The notes: a model not told the origin generated them from the letters alone. DNA of 64,000 nucleotides from Laribacter hongkongensis DSM 14985 (GCF_000423285.1 NZ_AUHR01000002.1:232129-296128); one strand, 5' to 3'. Numbered from the stretch's first letter, positions 49,972 through 59,588 are shown. Program-made: numbers and translations.

Positions 49972-50016
49972 GCACCAGCCGTTATTCCTGTGGGCGTATC
50001 CGGACGGGCTGGTGCA
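49972..50016. repeat. Inverted repeat downstream of hslR
   Basis: TGCACCAGCC (49972-49981) and GGCTGGTGCA (50007-50016) form perfect 10-bp arms around 25 nt in the gap between convergent genes. There is no T-run, so it is not a standard intrinsic terminator. Confidence 0.6.
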
Positions 50017-50050
50017 TTGCGGCCGTATGGCTGCATGCCCGCAGCCCGCA

Positions 50051-51472
50051 TCAGTCTGCCGCCTGGTGAGGGGCGCACTCCAGAATCGCAGGATCAATGG
50101 CGCCGGCGTGCCGGCCATGCAGCCATACGGCCAGACGGGCGGCTGCCGCAGCATCAAGCCCTTGTGCCAGCAGGGCGGCGATCATGCCGGTCAGCGTGTC
50201 GCCCTGTCCGGCCTGTGCCAGTCCCGGGTGGCCGGTCGGGTTGACGGTGAAAAAGCCGTCCGGCCCGGCCACCAGCGTGCCGCAGCCCTTGAGCACCACG
50301 ACCGCCTGCCAGTTGCGGGCCAGCTGGCGGACAGCTTCCGGCCGGTCGGCCTGAATGCTGGCGGTGCCGGTAGCCAGCAGGCGGGCAGCTTCGCCTGGGT
50401 GCGGCGTCAGGATGGTTGGCAGGCCGCGCTGGCGACAGGCCTCTGCCAATGCCGGGTCCTGCGCCAGCAGGTTGAGTGCGTCGGCATCCAGCACCAGCGG
50501 CAGCCGGCATGCCAGTGCGCGGGCGAGCAGTTCGCCCGCTTCGGTACTGCACCCCAGCCCGGGGCCGACGGCCAGTACGCTGACATCCGGTGCGGCCAGC
50601 ACGGCCTCGGCCCGCGCCAGCATCAGCTCCGGGTGCAGGGGGTCCAGCGCCGGAAACGGGGCAACAAAGCCGCCCCGCACCTTGCCGGCTCCGTGGCGCA
50701 AGGCTGCCCGTGCCGCCAGCAGCACGGCACCGGTCATGCCTTCGGCGCCTCCGATGATGCCGACGCCGCCAAACACGCCCTTGTTGCTGTTGTGCCGGCG
50801 TGGGGGCAGCCACGGCTCGGGCGGGACATGACACGCCGCCACGGGGTCGGGCAGCCAGTCCGGCGGCAGGTCCAGCACGTGTACGAACACCTCGCCGGCA
50901 TGGTCAGGGCCGTCGGCAGTCAGCAGCCCGGTCTTGTCAGCCAGAAAAGTCAGCGTGTGCTGTGCCCGGACGCAGGGCGCGTACGCCACGCCACGTTCCG
51001 CGTCCAGCCCTGACGGCAGGTCGATGGCGACCACCGGACCGGGATGGGCATTGATGCGTTCGATGGCCTGCGCGGCTTCACCTTCCGGTGCCCGGGTCAG
51101 GCCGATGCCAAAGAGGCCGTCCAGCAGCACGGCGGTTTCGGGCCAGTCCTCGTCTGCCTGGAGCAGGCGCACGCCGGCTTGCCGGGCCTGCTCCAGTACC
51201 TGCCGGGCAGCGGCGGTGTCCGGAGTGCCCAGCGGCAGCCGGATGGCAGCCGGAATGCCCCGGCAGGCCAGCCGGGCAGCTGCCAGGATGGCATCTCCGC
51301 CGTTATTGCCGCGACCGGCCACAGCCACGACTGGCCGGTCAGGGAAATGCTGTTCGACATGCGTGGCAATCAGGCCGGCAGCGCGGTCCATCAGGGGCAT
51401 GCCTGCCTGCTCGGCCCGGCTTTCCAGCATGCGCAGGCCGGTAGCAGAAAAAATCGGGCGGACCGGGTTCAT
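50051..51472 (-). CDS. nnr: Bifunctional NAD(P)H-hydrate epimerase/dehydratase
   Basis: Repairs damaged NAD(P)HX. The 473 residues are a fusion: an N-terminal YjeF_N epimerase domain (LMDRAAGLIATHVEQHF, then VVAVAGRGNNGGDAILAAARL) and a C-terminal ribokinase-like ADP-dependent dehydratase domain (KGVFGGVGIIGGAEGMTGAV, LVLDADALNLLA, LTPHPGEAARLL, GQGDTLTGMIAALLAQG). I chose the ATG at 51472 with GGGGAGAA upstream; it overlaps ubiX by 4 nt. A longer reading through ubiX is a shadow. Confidence 0.94.
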   Translation of the reverse strand: MNPVRPIFSATGLRMLESRAEQAGMPLMDRAAGLIATHVEQHFPDRPVVAVAGRGNNGGDAILAAARLACRGIPAAIRLPLGTPDTAAARQVLEQARQAGVRLLQADEDWPETAVLLDGLFGIGLTRAPEGEAAQAIERINAHPGPVVAIDLPSGLDAERGVAYAPCVRAQHTLTFLADKTGLLTADGPDHAGEVFVHVLDLPPDWLPDPVAACHVPPEPWLPPRRHNSNKGVFGGVGIIGGAEGMTGAVLLAARAALRHGAGKVRGGFVAPFPALDPLHPELMLARAEAVLAAPDVSVLAVGPGLGCSTEAGELLARALACRLPLVLDADALNLLAQDPALAEACRQRGLPTILTPHPGEAARLLATGTASIQADRPEAVRQLARNWQAVVVLKGCGTLVAGPDGFFTVNPTGHPGLAQAGQGDTLTGMIAALLAQGLDAAAAARLAVWLHGRHAGAIDPAILECAPHQAAD

Positions 51473-52086
51473 TCGGGTTCTCCCCAGCGAGGTTGCAGCT
51501 GGTGTGGCAGGCCCAGCTGGTCCAGGATGCGGGCTACCACGAAGTCCACCATGTCTGCCACGGTACGCGGGTGGGTGTAAAAGCCCGGCGCTGGCGGCAG
51601 GATGACGGCGCCGGCCCGCGCGAGTGTTAGCATGTTTTCCAGATGGATGACCGACAGGGGCGTTTCGCGCGGCACCAGCACCAGCTTGCGCCCTTCTTTC
51701 AGGCTGACATCGGCCGCCCGCTCGATCAGGTTGTCGGACAGGCCGTGGGCAATCGCGGCCAGTGTGCCGGTGGTGCAGGGGCAGATCACCATGGCGTCCG
51801 ACGGATTGGAGCCGCTGGCGACAGGTGCGAACCATTCTTCGCGGCCAAATACCCGCAGCCGGGCGTCATCAGGACGTTGCAGCCAGGCCAGCAGAGCCGT
51901 GCGAGCCTCGTCCGGGCGGCTGGCCAGCCGCAGGCCCAGTTCCTGTTGCGCCACGATCTGCGCAGCCTGCGAATACAGCAGGCGGACTTCTAGGTCGTGG
52001 TCCAGCAGGCAGTCAAGCAGTCGCAGGCCGTAGGGCAGGCCGGAGGCACCGGTCAGGGCAAGGGTCAGGCTACGCGGGGGCATCAT
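51469..52086 (-). CDS. ubiX: Flavin prenyltransferase UbiX
   Basis: Prenylates FMN to make the prFMN cofactor for UbiD decarboxylases in ubiquinone synthesis. The 205 residues contain LALTGASGLPYGLRLLD, APVASGSNPSDAMVICPCTTGTLAAIAHG, LVLVPRETPLSVIHLENM and PAPGFYTHPRTVADMVDFVV in separate conserved blocks. It overlaps nnr by 4 nt and the Gx transporter gene by about 17 nt. An ATG at 52083 is also possible. Confidence 0.95.
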   Translation of the reverse strand: MMPPRSLTLALTGASGLPYGLRLLDCLLDHDLEVRLLYSQAAQIVAQQELGLRLASRPDEARTALLAWLQRPDDARLRVFGREEWFAPVASGSNPSDAMVICPCTTGTLAAIAHGLSDNLIERAADVSLKEGRKLVLVPRETPLSVIHLENMLTLARAGAVILPPAPGFYTHPRTVADMVDFVVARILDQLGLPHQLQPRWGEPE

Positions 52087-52621
52087 CGGGACGGGTTTCT
52101 GTCAGCAGTCGGGCACAGATGATACCGTTGACCGTGCCGCTGACGAAGGCGGCGGCCAGAAACAGCGGGACAAAATAGCCCAGTCCGTCGCTGGGGATCA
52201 GCCACAGGCGGGCCAGCAGCAGCTGCCCGCCGATATGGGCAAAGGCGGCCAGCAGCGACAGGCTGACCATGCCGAACCAGCGGCGTGGCAGACAGTGCGC
52301 CAGTGCCAGTGTGGCCAGGCTGGCAATGCCGCCGGCAAGGCTGAAGAAAAAGCCGGGGGTCATCAGGCTGCCGAGGAGCAGGGCAGCGGCAAATACCCGG
52401 ATCAGGCTGACGGCAACCGCGGCCCGCAGCCCCAGCCGTTCCAGTGCAACAAGGGTGACGATGTTGGCAAATCCGGGCTTGAGGCCGGGCAGGGGCGAGG
52501 GAATGCCGGCGTCGATCAGGGCCAGCACGATGGCAATGGCCGCCAGCCGGGCTGTTTGCCGGTCGGCGGGTGTGGCGGTGAGGGTCAGTGAGGTGCTAGT
52601 AGCCAAGGCTGTCGTAATCAC
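52070..52621 (-). CDS. Gx transporter family membrane protein
   Basis: The roughly 183-residue protein has five or more hydrophobic helices (LAAIAIVLALIDAGIPSPLP, RAAVAVSLIRVFAAALLLGS, GFFFSLAGGIASLATLALAH). It matches the Gx transporter family, often labelled heptaprenyl diphosphate synthase component I; some members are thought to be ECF-type or quinone/isoprenoid-linked. GLKPGFANIVTL is typical. The start is uncertain: GTG at 52621 or TTG at 52606, both inside the preceding gene. It is paired with a NusG-domain-II gene, a conserved pairing. Confidence 0.83.
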   Translation of the reverse strand: MITTALATSTSLTLTATPADRQTARLAAIAIVLALIDAGIPSPLPGLKPGFANIVTLVALERLGLRAAVAVSLIRVFAAALLLGSLMTPGFFFSLAGGIASLATLALAHCLPRRWFGMVSLSLLAAFAHIGGQLLLARLWLIPSDGLGYFVPLFLAAAFVSGTVNGIICARLLTETRPDDAPA

Positions 52622-52973
52622 GCTGGGCACGCAGGATTTCGATGCTGGTGCGGTTGGGCAGGCAAATGGCCATTTCACCCGGCCGGGTCAGCCAGCCGTG
52701 GCGGACACAATACTGGCGCGGACTCGGGTCGGCGGCAATCCGTGCCCGTCCGGCGCGGATTTCGATGGTGGTGTGGCCCAGCGGGCCGGGAATGTCCAGG
52801 GTTCGGTTCAGCCGCAGGGGATAATCGCCGAACACTTGGCCGTTGGCGCGGATCCGCAGCGTGTCGCCGATGCCGTCATGCCAGAAATGCAGTCCGCTGG
52901 CGATGACCAGCAGCAGGGCGGTCAGCCACAGTCCCCAGTCTCCTGGACGCCATGCCGGCAGGAAGCGCTGCAT
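52596..52973 (-). CDS. NusG domain II-containing protein
   Basis: The 125 residues have one N-terminal TM helix (about 12-30, WGLWLTALLLVIASGLHFW) and an extracytoplasmic beta domain (VFGDYPLRLNRTLDIPGPLG, TIEIRAGRARIAADPSPRQYC) with two Cys. This is the NusG_II family often found with Gx transporters and flavin-transfer genes. The function is not established. It follows rapZ by 5 nt and overlaps the Gx gene. Confidence 0.82.
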   Translation of the reverse strand: MQRFLPAWRPGDWGLWLTALLLVIASGLHFWHDGIGDTLRIRANGQVFGDYPLRLNRTLDIPGPLGHTTIEIRAGRARIAADPSPRQYCVRHGWLTRPGEMAICLPNRTSIEILRAQRDYDSLGY

Positions 52974-52978
52974 GGAGG

Positions 52979-53815
52979 TCAGCGGTCAAGCTCGCGGTGC
53001 CGCAGCAGCACCGTTTCGCCGGTTTCGCGCAGCCGGGCTGCCAGGGTTTCGGCCAGATAGACCGAACGGTGCTGGCCGCCGGTGCAGCCGATGGCAAAAG
53101 TCAGGTAATTGCGGTTGTCGTGGCGGAAGACCGGGATCCAGCGCAGCGCCAGTCCGCTCAGCTCGTCGGCCATGGCCTGGACCAGTGGTTCGGCTGTCAG
53201 GAAGTTGATGATCGGAGCATCACGACCGGTAAAGGGGCGCAAGGCCGGGTCGTAGTAGGGATTGGGCAGGCAGCGCACGTCAAAGACAAAATCGGCATCC
53301 AGCGGGACGCCGTGCTTGAAACCGAAAGACTGGATGACGACCAGCATGCGTCCTGGTGCCTGGGCGATGACATCGCGCAGGTAGCGGCGCAACTGGTTGG
53401 GAGAGAGATCGCTGGTATCGATGCGGTGGCCCAGACCGGCGATGGCTTGCAGGAGCTGCCGCTCGCGGGCAATGGCTTCGGGGATGGTCAGGGCGGTGCG
53501 CGACAGGGGGTGACGGCGGCGGGTTTCGGAAAAACGGCGGATCAGCGTATCGGTGCGGGCTTCGAGAAACAGGAAGCGCACGTTGTGGCCGGCAGTTTCC
53601 AGTGCGTGGATGACCTCAAGCAGACGGCTGGCACCGTCGCGGGTGTCGAGGCTGATGGCAAGCTGTTCGTAGCCCAGCGGGGCCAGTCGCTCGACCGTGT
53701 CGGGCACCAGGGTCAGTGGCAGGTTGTCGATGCAGGAATAACCGCTGTCTTCCAGCACGTTGAGGGCAATGCTTTTGCCGGAGCCTGCCAGACCGCTAAT
53801 CAGGATCAGCTGCAT
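52979..53815 (-). CDS. rapZ: RNase adapter protein RapZ
   Basis: Nucleotide-binding protein; in E. coli it delivers the sRNA GlmZ to RNase E and senses glucosamine-6-phosphate. The 278 residues start [20 protein letters not shown] (Walker A). [15 protein letters not shown] and [28 protein letters not shown] follow, and the C-terminal domain contains [17 protein letters not shown]. The ATG at 53815 gives the conserved N-terminus and overlaps hprK by 20 nt. Confidence 0.95.
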   Translation of the reverse strand: MQLILISGLAGSGKSIALNVLEDSGYSCIDNLPLTLVPDTVERLAPLGYEQLAISLDTRDGASRLLEVIHALETAGHNVRFLFLEARTDTLIRRFSETRRRHPLSRTALTIPEAIARERQLLQAIAGLGHRIDTSDLSPNQLRRYLRDVIAQAPGRMLVVIQSFGFKHGVPLDADFVFDVRCLPNPYYDPALRPFTGRDAPIINFLTAEPLVQAMADELSGLALRWIPVFRHDNRNYLTFAIGCTGGQHRSVYLAETLAARLRETGETVLLRHRELDR

Positions 53816-54755
53816 GGTTTTCCTGCTCGCGCAGCATGCGCGTCTGCCGTTCGATGAAGTCGCGGGTGCTGTCGATGCCGCGCAGTTGCAGGATGTAGTT
53901 ACGCACGGCGGTTTCCACCAGTACGCCAAGGTTGCGGCCGGCGGCTACGGGTATGGTGACCTTGCGGACCTTGACCCCCAGCACTTCCTGCGTTTCCGAC
54001 TGGATGGCCAGCCGGTCGATGTCCTGCATGATCTGGTCGGTAGCCTTGACCAGATGGATGATCAGCTTGAGCATCTTCTTCGGCCGGACCGCTGTCTCGC
54101 CGAATACGGTACGGATGTTCAGGATGCCCAACCCGCGTACTTCCAGAAAGTCACGCAGCATCTCCGGGCAGCGGCCTTCGAGTGTTTCCGGTCCGATACG
54201 GTAGAGGTCGACGGCATCGTCTGCCACCAGGCCGTGGCCACGCGAGATCAGCTCCAGTGCCAGTTCGCTTTTGCCCATGGCACTGTCGCCGGTGATCAGT
54301 ACGCCGACTTCCAGCACGTCCAGAAAGACGCCATGCAGGACAGTCGAGACTGCCAGTACCCGGGCCAGATAGATGCGCAATACGTCCATCAGGTAGGGGG
54401 AGGGCTGGGCGGAAGTGACCAGCGGAACGCGATTCTGTTCGCAGGCAGTCTTGAGCGCTGGCGGAACTGCTTGCCCGTTGGCCACGATGATCAGTGACAT
54501 GCGCAGCTGGAACAGCTGGGCCAGCGTGTCGTGCGCCTGGTCCGGAGGGAGGGCGTTGAAGTAGTCACACTCGGCGACGCCGAAGACCTGGATGCTGTTG
54601 GGGTGGATGAAGTTCAGGTGGCCGACCAGTGCCAGCGTGGGACGCTGCTCGTCGGTACTGATCAGGTTGTCGATGCCACTGGAACCGGCCACCCAGCTCA
54701 GACCGAGTTTCTGGCGGTTGTCCTGGTAAAGCTTCCTGACCGTTATGCTAGGCAT
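53796..54755 (-). CDS. hprK: HPr kinase/phosphorylase
   Basis: Phosphorylates or dephosphorylates a serine of HPr-type proteins; in Gram-negatives it works with an incomplete PTS. The 319 residues have the N-terminal domain ([20 protein letters not shown]), Walker [23 protein letters not shown], and the signature [20 protein letters not shown]. The ATG at 54755 is the conserved start. It overlaps ptsN by 8 nt and rapZ by 20 nt. Confidence 0.95.
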   Translation of the reverse strand: MPSITVRKLYQDNRQKLGLSWVAGSSGIDNLISTDEQRPTLALVGHLNFIHPNSIQVFGVAECDYFNALPPDQAHDTLAQLFQLRMSLIIVANGQAVPPALKTACEQNRVPLVTSAQPSPYLMDVLRIYLARVLAVSTVLHGVFLDVLEVGVLITGDSAMGKSELALELISRGHGLVADDAVDLYRIGPETLEGRCPEMLRDFLEVRGLGILNIRTVFGETAVRPKKMLKLIIHLVKATDQIMQDIDRLAIQSETQEVLGVKVRKVTIPVAAGRNLGVLVETAVRNYILQLRGIDSTRDFIERQTRMLREQENHAADPD

Positions 54756-55215
54756 GGCTGTCCTGTGCGGGCGTAAGCAACTGGTAGATGGTCTTGGCGT
54801 CCGGTGCGGCCAGCAGGGCTTCGCGCAGCTGGCGGCGGCTGAAGAGCTGGGCCAGTTCGGACAGCACCTGCAGGTGCCGGTCGGTGGCCTGCTCGGGAAC
54901 CAGCAGGACAAACAGCAGGTTGACGGGCTTGCCGTCGGGAGCATCGAAGGGGATGGCTTCCTTGAGGCGGACAAAGGCACCGGCAACGTCCTTGAGGCCT
55001 TTGGCCCGGCCGTGCGGAATGGCTACACCGTGGCCGAGGCCGGTGGAACCCAGCTTCTCGCGGGCAAACAGGCTGTCGAATACGGCACTGCGGGCAATGT
55101 TGTACCGGTTTTCAAACAGGATGCCGACTTGCTCGAATACGCGCTTTTTGCTGCTCACGTCCAGATCGATCAGCAGATGGTCGGGGCCGGGCAGGATTTG
55201 GGCGATCAGGCTCAT
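54748..55215 (-). CDS. ptsN: Nitrogen-PTS EIIA component PtsN
   Basis: Regulatory phosphocarrier of the nitrogen PTS, linking PEP and nitrogen state to potassium and other regulation. The 155 residues contain the active-site His in [20 protein letters not shown] chose the ATG at 55215 ([10 protein letters not shown]). A start at 55242 would lie at the predicted transcription start, since a promoter is seen at 55251-55279. It is followed by hprK and rapZ. Confidence 0.95.
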   Translation of the reverse strand: MSLIAQILPGPDHLLIDLDVSSKKRVFEQVGILFENRYNIARSAVFDSLFAREKLGSTGLGHGVAIPHGRAKGLKDVAGAFVRLKEAIPFDAPDGKPVNLLFVLLVPEQATDRHLQVLSELAQLFSRRQLREALLAAPDAKTIYQLLTPAQDSHA

Positions 55216-55250
55216 GACGGTTTTGGAACAGGCGAAAGGCACAATCCGTC

Positions 55251-55279
55251 ATTCTAGAGCGACTCGCCCGGCCGGTCAC
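55251..55279 (-). promoter_or_regulatory. Promoter of ptsN-hprK-rapZ
   Basis: Minus strand GTGACC (55279-55274), 17-nt spacer, TAGAAT (55256-55251). It lies after the hpf terminator, so ptsN is expected to have its own transcript. Confidence 0.6.
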
Positions 55280-55299
55280 GACTCCCGTGTGATTTGCCC

Positions 55300-55330
55300 A
55301 TAAAAAACGGGAACCGCAAGGGTTCCCGTT
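55300..55330 (-). terminator. Terminator of hpf
   Basis: AACGGGAACC-type stem with loop from 55316 to about 55320, followed on the minus strand by TTTTTTATG. It ends the rpoN-hpf transcript. Confidence 0.87.
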
Positions 55331-55349
55331 CAAACGGACCTGAAGGAAA

Positions 55350-55688
55350 TCAGACTTCCGAGCCGGCTGACAGTTCGTTGGCTTTATGGGCCTTGTCGGA
55401 GAAGTGGGTCGTTTGTTTTTCCTTGTATTTCAGAACCTGACGGTCGATCTTGTCGATGACGAGGTCAATGGCGGCATACATGTCACTGGCAACTTCCTCG
55501 ACATGAATATCTTTCCCCTTGAGATGCACGTCCACTGCAACCTTCTGGTCCAGCTTGTCGACAGACAGGGCAACGTTGACTGCAATCACGTTGTCGACGT
55601 GACGGGTAACGCGGTCAAGTTTCTCGGTCAGGTAGTCGCGCAAGCTCGAAGTGACCTCGAGGTGGACGCCAGTAATGTTCAGGTTCAT
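55350..55688 (-). CDS. hpf: Ribosome hibernation promoting factor, short form
   Basis: Binds the 30S decoding region in slow-growing cells and promotes 100S ribosome dimers with RMF-type factors. The 112 residues, MNLNITGVHLEVTSSLRDYL through KDIHVEEVASDMYAAIDLV, match short HPF; the long C-terminal domain is absent. An AAGGAG site precedes the ATG. It follows rpoN by 79 nt, the conserved location, and is closed by a terminator. Confidence 0.94.
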   Translation of the reverse strand: MNLNITGVHLEVTSSLRDYLTEKLDRVTRHVDNVIAVNVALSVDKLDQKVAVDVHLKGKDIHVEEVASDMYAAIDLVIDKIDRQVLKYKEKQTTHFSDKAHKANELSAGSEV

Positions 55689-55767
55689 ACCCTAACTCCT
55701 TCTGGTGGGGAACGTGTCTCCATACTGCTGGAAGACACCGGAATGTGCATTGATGCACGTTAAAACA

Positions 55768-57198
55768 TCAAATCATCTTGCGCTGGCTGGCGGGGGGGAT
55801 CAGCAAGGCTTCACGGTATTTCGCCACGGTCCGGCGGGCAACCTGGATGCCTTCTTCTCCCAGAAGATCGGCAATGGTGTTGTCTGAAAGCGGCTTTCTG
55901 GCGTCTTCTTCGGCAATCAGGCGCCGAATGCGGGCCTTGATGGCCGTAGCCGAACATTCTTCGCCGGAATCCGTATCAAGCGCGGATCCGAAAAAATACT
56001 TCAGCTCGAAAATGCCGCGCGGACACAGCAGGTATTTGTTGCTGGTCACGCGCGAGATGGTGGATTCGTGCAATCCCAGTTCCTCTGCAACATCACGCAG
56101 CACCATCGGTTTCATCAGCAGCTCGCCCTGTTCGAAGAAACCCTGCTGGCGCTCCACGATCACACTTGACACCCTGAGTATAGTGTCGGCCCGTTGTTCG
56201 ATATTGCGGATCAGCCATTTCGCTTCCTGCAGGCGTCCTGACAGCTCGCCCCCCTCGCCCCGGCAGCGGCCGAGCAGGTTGGCGTACATCTGGTTCACCT
56301 TTAATCGGGGCTGTGACGCGGGATTCAAGTGTGCCTGCCAGATTCCCTGACGGTCGCGCCGCACGATGACGTCTGCCATGACGTAATGTGTGTCGCCACT
56401 GGCAAAGCCGGCCGCCGGGCGCGGGTTGAGCGAAGCGATCAGCGCCTGGGCCTGTCTCAGCGCCTCGTCGTCGGCACTGGTGGCGCGGCGCAGGCGGGTA
56501 AAGTCACGGTTGGCCAGCAGTTGCAGATGGTCACGCACGATAGTGTGTGCCAGTGTGCATTCGTCGGTGCCGGAGCGGGCCCGCAACTGAAGCAGGAGCG
56601 ATTCGGTCAGGTCACGCGCGCCCACGCCGGCCGGCTCGAACTGCTGGATCAGCCGCAAGGCGATGGTCAGTTCGTCCAGTTCCACTTCCAGCGATGCCGG
56701 CAATTGCTCCGCCAGTGACTCCAGCGAGGCCGGCAGGTAGCCATCATCGTCGATTTCTTCGACCAGAAAGGTGGCGACTGCCCGGTCGCGGGCCGACAGC
56801 GGCACTTCGGCCAGCTGTGCCAGCAGGTGCTCGCGCAACGATTGCGGACGGATCAGGTTGGCATGCGGGTCCCAGTCGTCGTCCTCGTCACTGCCGCGGA
56901 TGCCGCTGCTGCTCCAGTCGTTCAGCGTGTCCAGGTCGCGGGCACTGTCATCGTGCTCGCGCGGATCGTCGCTGCCGGCGTGCTCGGCCGGAGCCAGTTC
57001 TGCCGGTTCGTCAGCAGCAGTGGCTCCGTCATCGTGTTCACCGTCTTCGACACGCTCCAGCAGGGGATTGTCGGCCAGGAACTGCTCGACTTCCTGCTGC
57101 AAGTCCAGTGTCGACAGCTGCAGGAGCTTGATCGACTGTTGCAGTTGCGGGGTCAGCGTGAGTTGCTGGCTGAGTTTGAGCTGGAGGCTTTGTTTCAT
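55768..57198 (-). CDS. rpoN: RNA polymerase sigma-54 factor
   Basis: Alternative sigma factor for -24/-12 promoters with AAA+ activators. The 476 residues have the Gln/Leu-rich activator region (MKQSLQLKLSQQLTLTPQLQ), an acidic linker (about 50-115), a core-binding domain, a helix-turn-helix (LGLHESTISRVTSNKYLLCP) and the RpoN box ARRTVAKYREALLIPPASQR near the C-terminus. I chose the ATG at 57198, where the conserved region I begins. It lies 7 nt after lptB. Confidence 0.97.
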   Translation of the reverse strand: MKQSLQLKLSQQLTLTPQLQQSIKLLQLSTLDLQQEVEQFLADNPLLERVEDGEHDDGATAADEPAELAPAEHAGSDDPREHDDSARDLDTLNDWSSSGIRGSDEDDDWDPHANLIRPQSLREHLLAQLAEVPLSARDRAVATFLVEEIDDDGYLPASLESLAEQLPASLEVELDELTIALRLIQQFEPAGVGARDLTESLLLQLRARSGTDECTLAHTIVRDHLQLLANRDFTRLRRATSADDEALRQAQALIASLNPRPAAGFASGDTHYVMADVIVRRDRQGIWQAHLNPASQPRLKVNQMYANLLGRCRGEGGELSGRLQEAKWLIRNIEQRADTILRVSSVIVERQQGFFEQGELLMKPMVLRDVAEELGLHESTISRVTSNKYLLCPRGIFELKYFFGSALDTDSGEECSATAIKARIRRLIAEEDARKPLSDNTIADLLGEEGIQVARRTVAKYREALLIPPASQRKMI

Positions 57199-57205
57199 GC
57201 TGGGA

Positions 57206-57940
57206 TCACAAGTGGAAGTGTTCGCCGAGATAGACCCGGCGGACATTTTCGTCCGCGACCAGTACGGCGGGGTCGCCCGTGGCCAGTACGCTGCCGGCGC
57301 TGATGATGTAGGCACGATCACAGATGCGCAGGGTTTCGCGCACGTTGTGGTCGGTAATGAGCACGCCGATGCCGCGCTCTTTCAGGTAGGCAATGATTTT
57401 CTGGATGTCGATGACGGCAATCGGGTCCACCCCGGCAAAGGGTTCATCCAGCAGGATGAAACGCGGCCGCATGGCCAGTGCCCGGGCAATCTCGACCCGG
57501 CGGCGTTCGCCACCGGACAGTGACAGGGCCGGGTTTTCCCGCAGGTGGGTGATGTTGAGGTCGTCCAGCAGCAGGTCCAGTTCGCGACGGGCTTCGTCGC
57601 CCCTGAGTCCGGATACCTCGAGGATGGCAAGGATGTTCTCCTCGACCGTGAGCTTGCGGAAGATCGATGCTTCCTGCGGCAGGTAGCCGATGCCAAGCCG
57701 CGCCCGCTGGTGAATGGCGAGATGGGTGGCGTTGGTACCGTCAACCCAGATTTCTCCTGCATCGGCCGAAACAAGGCCGACGATCATGTAAAAGCTGGTG
57801 GTTTTGCCGGCACCGTTGGGGCCGAGCAGACCGACCACTTCACCGCTTTCGATATCCAGGGAGACATCCTTGACCACCGTGCGGCTTTTGTAGTGTTTTT
57901 GCAGGTTGCGGACCTTGAGATGGCTGTGCGGCAGGCTCAT
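57206..57940 (-). CDS. lptB: LPS export ABC transporter ATPase LptB
   Basis: ATPase powering LPS extraction from the inner membrane by LptB2FG. The 244 residues show Walker [35 protein letters not shown], signature [15 protein letters not shown] and Walker [17 protein letters not shown], all typical of LptB. I chose the ATG at 57940, overlapping lptA by 4 nt. rpoN follows after 7 nt. Confidence 0.97.
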   Translation of the reverse strand: MSLPHSHLKVRNLQKHYKSRTVVKDVSLDIESGEVVGLLGPNGAGKTTSFYMIVGLVSADAGEIWVDGTNATHLAIHQRARLGIGYLPQEASIFRKLTVEENILAILEVSGLRGDEARRELDLLLDDLNITHLRENPALSLSGGERRRVEIARALAMRPRFILLDEPFAGVDPIAVIDIQKIIAYLKERGIGVLITDHNVRETLRICDRAYIISAGSVLATGDPAVLVADENVRRVYLGEHFHL

Positions 57941-58488
57941 TTCGTCCCCTGTTGCTGCTGGCGCGGCTGGATGGTGACGGTGACCCGTCCCTTGCCCTGC
58001 GGTTGTCCGTTGGGGCCGGCCTGCTGGCCGCTGGCTTCGAACTGCTCGGTCTTGGCGTTGTAGACGATGTAGTTGCCGGTAACGACGTCGCCGCCGCGGG
58101 TGACACGGCCGTTGTCCCAGATGCGGACGAGATCCTTGCCGCTGTCGTATTCGATGCGCTGGCCCTTGCCGTCCACCCATTCCACCTTGCCGTCCTTGTC
58201 TGCGTCCAGGCGCTGCTTGAAGGTGGCCGGGTTGCCGTAGACGTTGGCAATCTGCTGTTTTGCGTTGTCCTCGGTGACAACCAGCCGGTTGCCGGTAATG
58301 CGGGCCGTGCCCTGGGTCAGGATCACGTTGCCTTCGTAGACCGTCACGCCCTTGAGCTGGTCGAGATTGGCACGGTCGGCTTCGATCACGATGGGTTTGC
58401 TGCGGTCGGCCTGTTCGGCATGCGCCGGGACAGAAAGGCCGGCCAGGCCGGAGATCAGCAGGAAGCCGGCAAGATTATTGCGGGACAT
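57937..58488 (-). CDS. lptA: LPS transport periplasmic protein LptA
   Basis: Forms the periplasmic bridge that carries LPS to LptDE. The 183 residues have a Sec signal peptide ([16 protein letters not shown], cleavage after AHA). An OstA-type beta-jellyroll domain follows ([40 protein letters not shown]). The C-terminus is Gln-rich. It overlaps lptC by 14 nt and lptB by 4 nt. Confidence 0.94.
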   Translation of the reverse strand: MSRNNLAGFLLISGLAGLSVPAHAEQADRSKPIVIEADRANLDQLKGVTVYEGNVILTQGTARITGNRLVVTEDNAKQQIANVYGNPATFKQRLDADKDGKVEWVDGKGQRIEYDSGKDLVRIWDNGRVTRGGDVVTGNYIVYNAKTEQFEASGQQAGPNGQPQGKGRVTVTIQPRQQQQGTK

Positions 58489-59047
58489 GGATCATCCTTA
58501 CTCGCGACTTCAGCGTCAGTTGCTGGGTCACGTCGTTGTAATGCACACCGGTTGCGGTGACGCGGTCCGCACCCTCCTGGTAGACCGTGGGGGCGTTGGT
58601 GTCGGCGGTGCGTTTTTCGGTATTGACGGTCAGTTTGCTGGTATCGGCCGTGGCAACGTTCGGGCGCGTGGGCGTGGGTTCGCGACGCAGGTGGACATCC
58701 TGGTCCAGAAAGGCAATCTTGCTGTCGCTGTCGTAATGGCCGGTTTTGGCCGATACCGACAAGGTGCGCTTGCCCTCCTGGTATTGCTCGAGGGTCGAGT
58801 CGGAAAAATGGATGCGCTTTTGCTGCGGGAACTGCCACAGCTCCTTGCCGAAGGCCGATTTGTCGATCTGTCCGCGGGCATTGAAGGCCGTGCTGTGATA
58901 GTCGGTCGCCAGATACTCGACCGTATCCTTGTTGATGCTGTTCTGGCCGCTGGGCAGGTTCGTCAGCAGGTATTCCAGCCAGAATGTCAGCAGGACCAGG
59001 ATGACTGCCAGCAGCACCGGAAACAGGCGCGACAGGTTGCGTTGCAT
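58475..59047 (-). CDS. lptC: LPS export protein LptC
   Basis: Single-pass inner-membrane protein that passes LPS from LptB2FG to LptA. The 190 residues have one N-terminal TM helix (LFPVLLAVILVLLTFWLEYL) and a periplasmic jellyroll (VEYLATDYHSTAFNARGQI, KIAFLDQDVHLRREP). It sits 6 nt after kdsC and overlaps lptA by 14 nt. Confidence 0.92.
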   Translation of the reverse strand: MQRNLSRLFPVLLAVILVLLTFWLEYLLTNLPSGQNSINKDTVEYLATDYHSTAFNARGQIDKSAFGKELWQFPQQKRIHFSDSTLEQYQEGKRTLSVSAKTGHYDSDSKIAFLDQDVHLRREPTPTRPNVATADTSKLTVNTEKRTADTNAPTVYQEGADRVTATGVHYNDVTQQLTLKSRVRMIHVPQ

Positions 59048-59053
59048 CTTGTC

Positions 59054-59581
59054 CTAGTCCTCCAGGTAAGGACGCAGTGCTGCATCCAGCCGGCCCTGCG
59101 CCTGCAGGATCAGCTCGCAGACTTCGCGCACGGCACCCTCGCCGCCCTGGCGGCCGGTGACGTACTGGGCGTGGCTGAGGACGATGTTCGGCGCTGCCGG
59201 TACGGCGACCGGAAACCCGACCCGTCGCATGACAGGCAGGTCGATCACGTCATCACCGACATAGGCGCATTCTTCGGCTGACAGGCCGGTTTTTTCCAGG
59301 ATGTCGAGAAAAGCCGGCAGCTTGCCTTCCGATCCCATGTAGAGATGGTCGATGCCCAGGGCGCGCGCGCGGTGTCCGGTGGCGCCGGATGCGCGGCCGG
59401 TAATGATGGCCAGCTGGACTCCCTGGCCTTGCAGCATCTTGAGTCCGTGACCGTCGAGGGTATTGAAGGCCTTGATTTCCTCGCCTTGCGGGTTGAACCA
59501 CAGTTTGCCGTCGGTAAGGACACCGTCGACATCCATGATCAGCAGCCGCACGCGGGCGGCCAGAGTCAGTACGTTCTGCAT
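59054..59581 (-). CDS. kdsC: KDO 8-phosphate phosphatase
   Basis: HAD-family phosphatase producing KDO for the LPS core. The 175 residues contain the nucleophile motif LLIMDVDGVLTDGKL, AIITGRASGATGHRARALGI (motif 2) and AYVGDDVIDLPVMRRVG (motif 4). The short form lacks a cap domain, as expected for the tetrameric KdsC. It lies 7 nt after kdsD and 6 nt before lptC. Confidence 0.96.
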   Translation of the reverse strand: MQNVLTLAARVRLLIMDVDGVLTDGKLWFNPQGEEIKAFNTLDGHGLKMLQGQGVQLAIITGRASGATGHRARALGIDHLYMGSEGKLPAFLDILEKTGLSAEECAYVGDDVIDLPVMRRVGFPVAVPAAPNIVLSHAQYVTGRQGGEGAVREVCELILQAQGRLDAALRPYLED

Positions 59582-59588
59582 AAGTCGC

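Noticed and set aside
57938..58180. Longer lptB reading beginning at 58180
   Set aside because: The extra N-terminal residues are an out-of-frame reading of lptA and not ABC-like; the ATG at 57940 is the family start.
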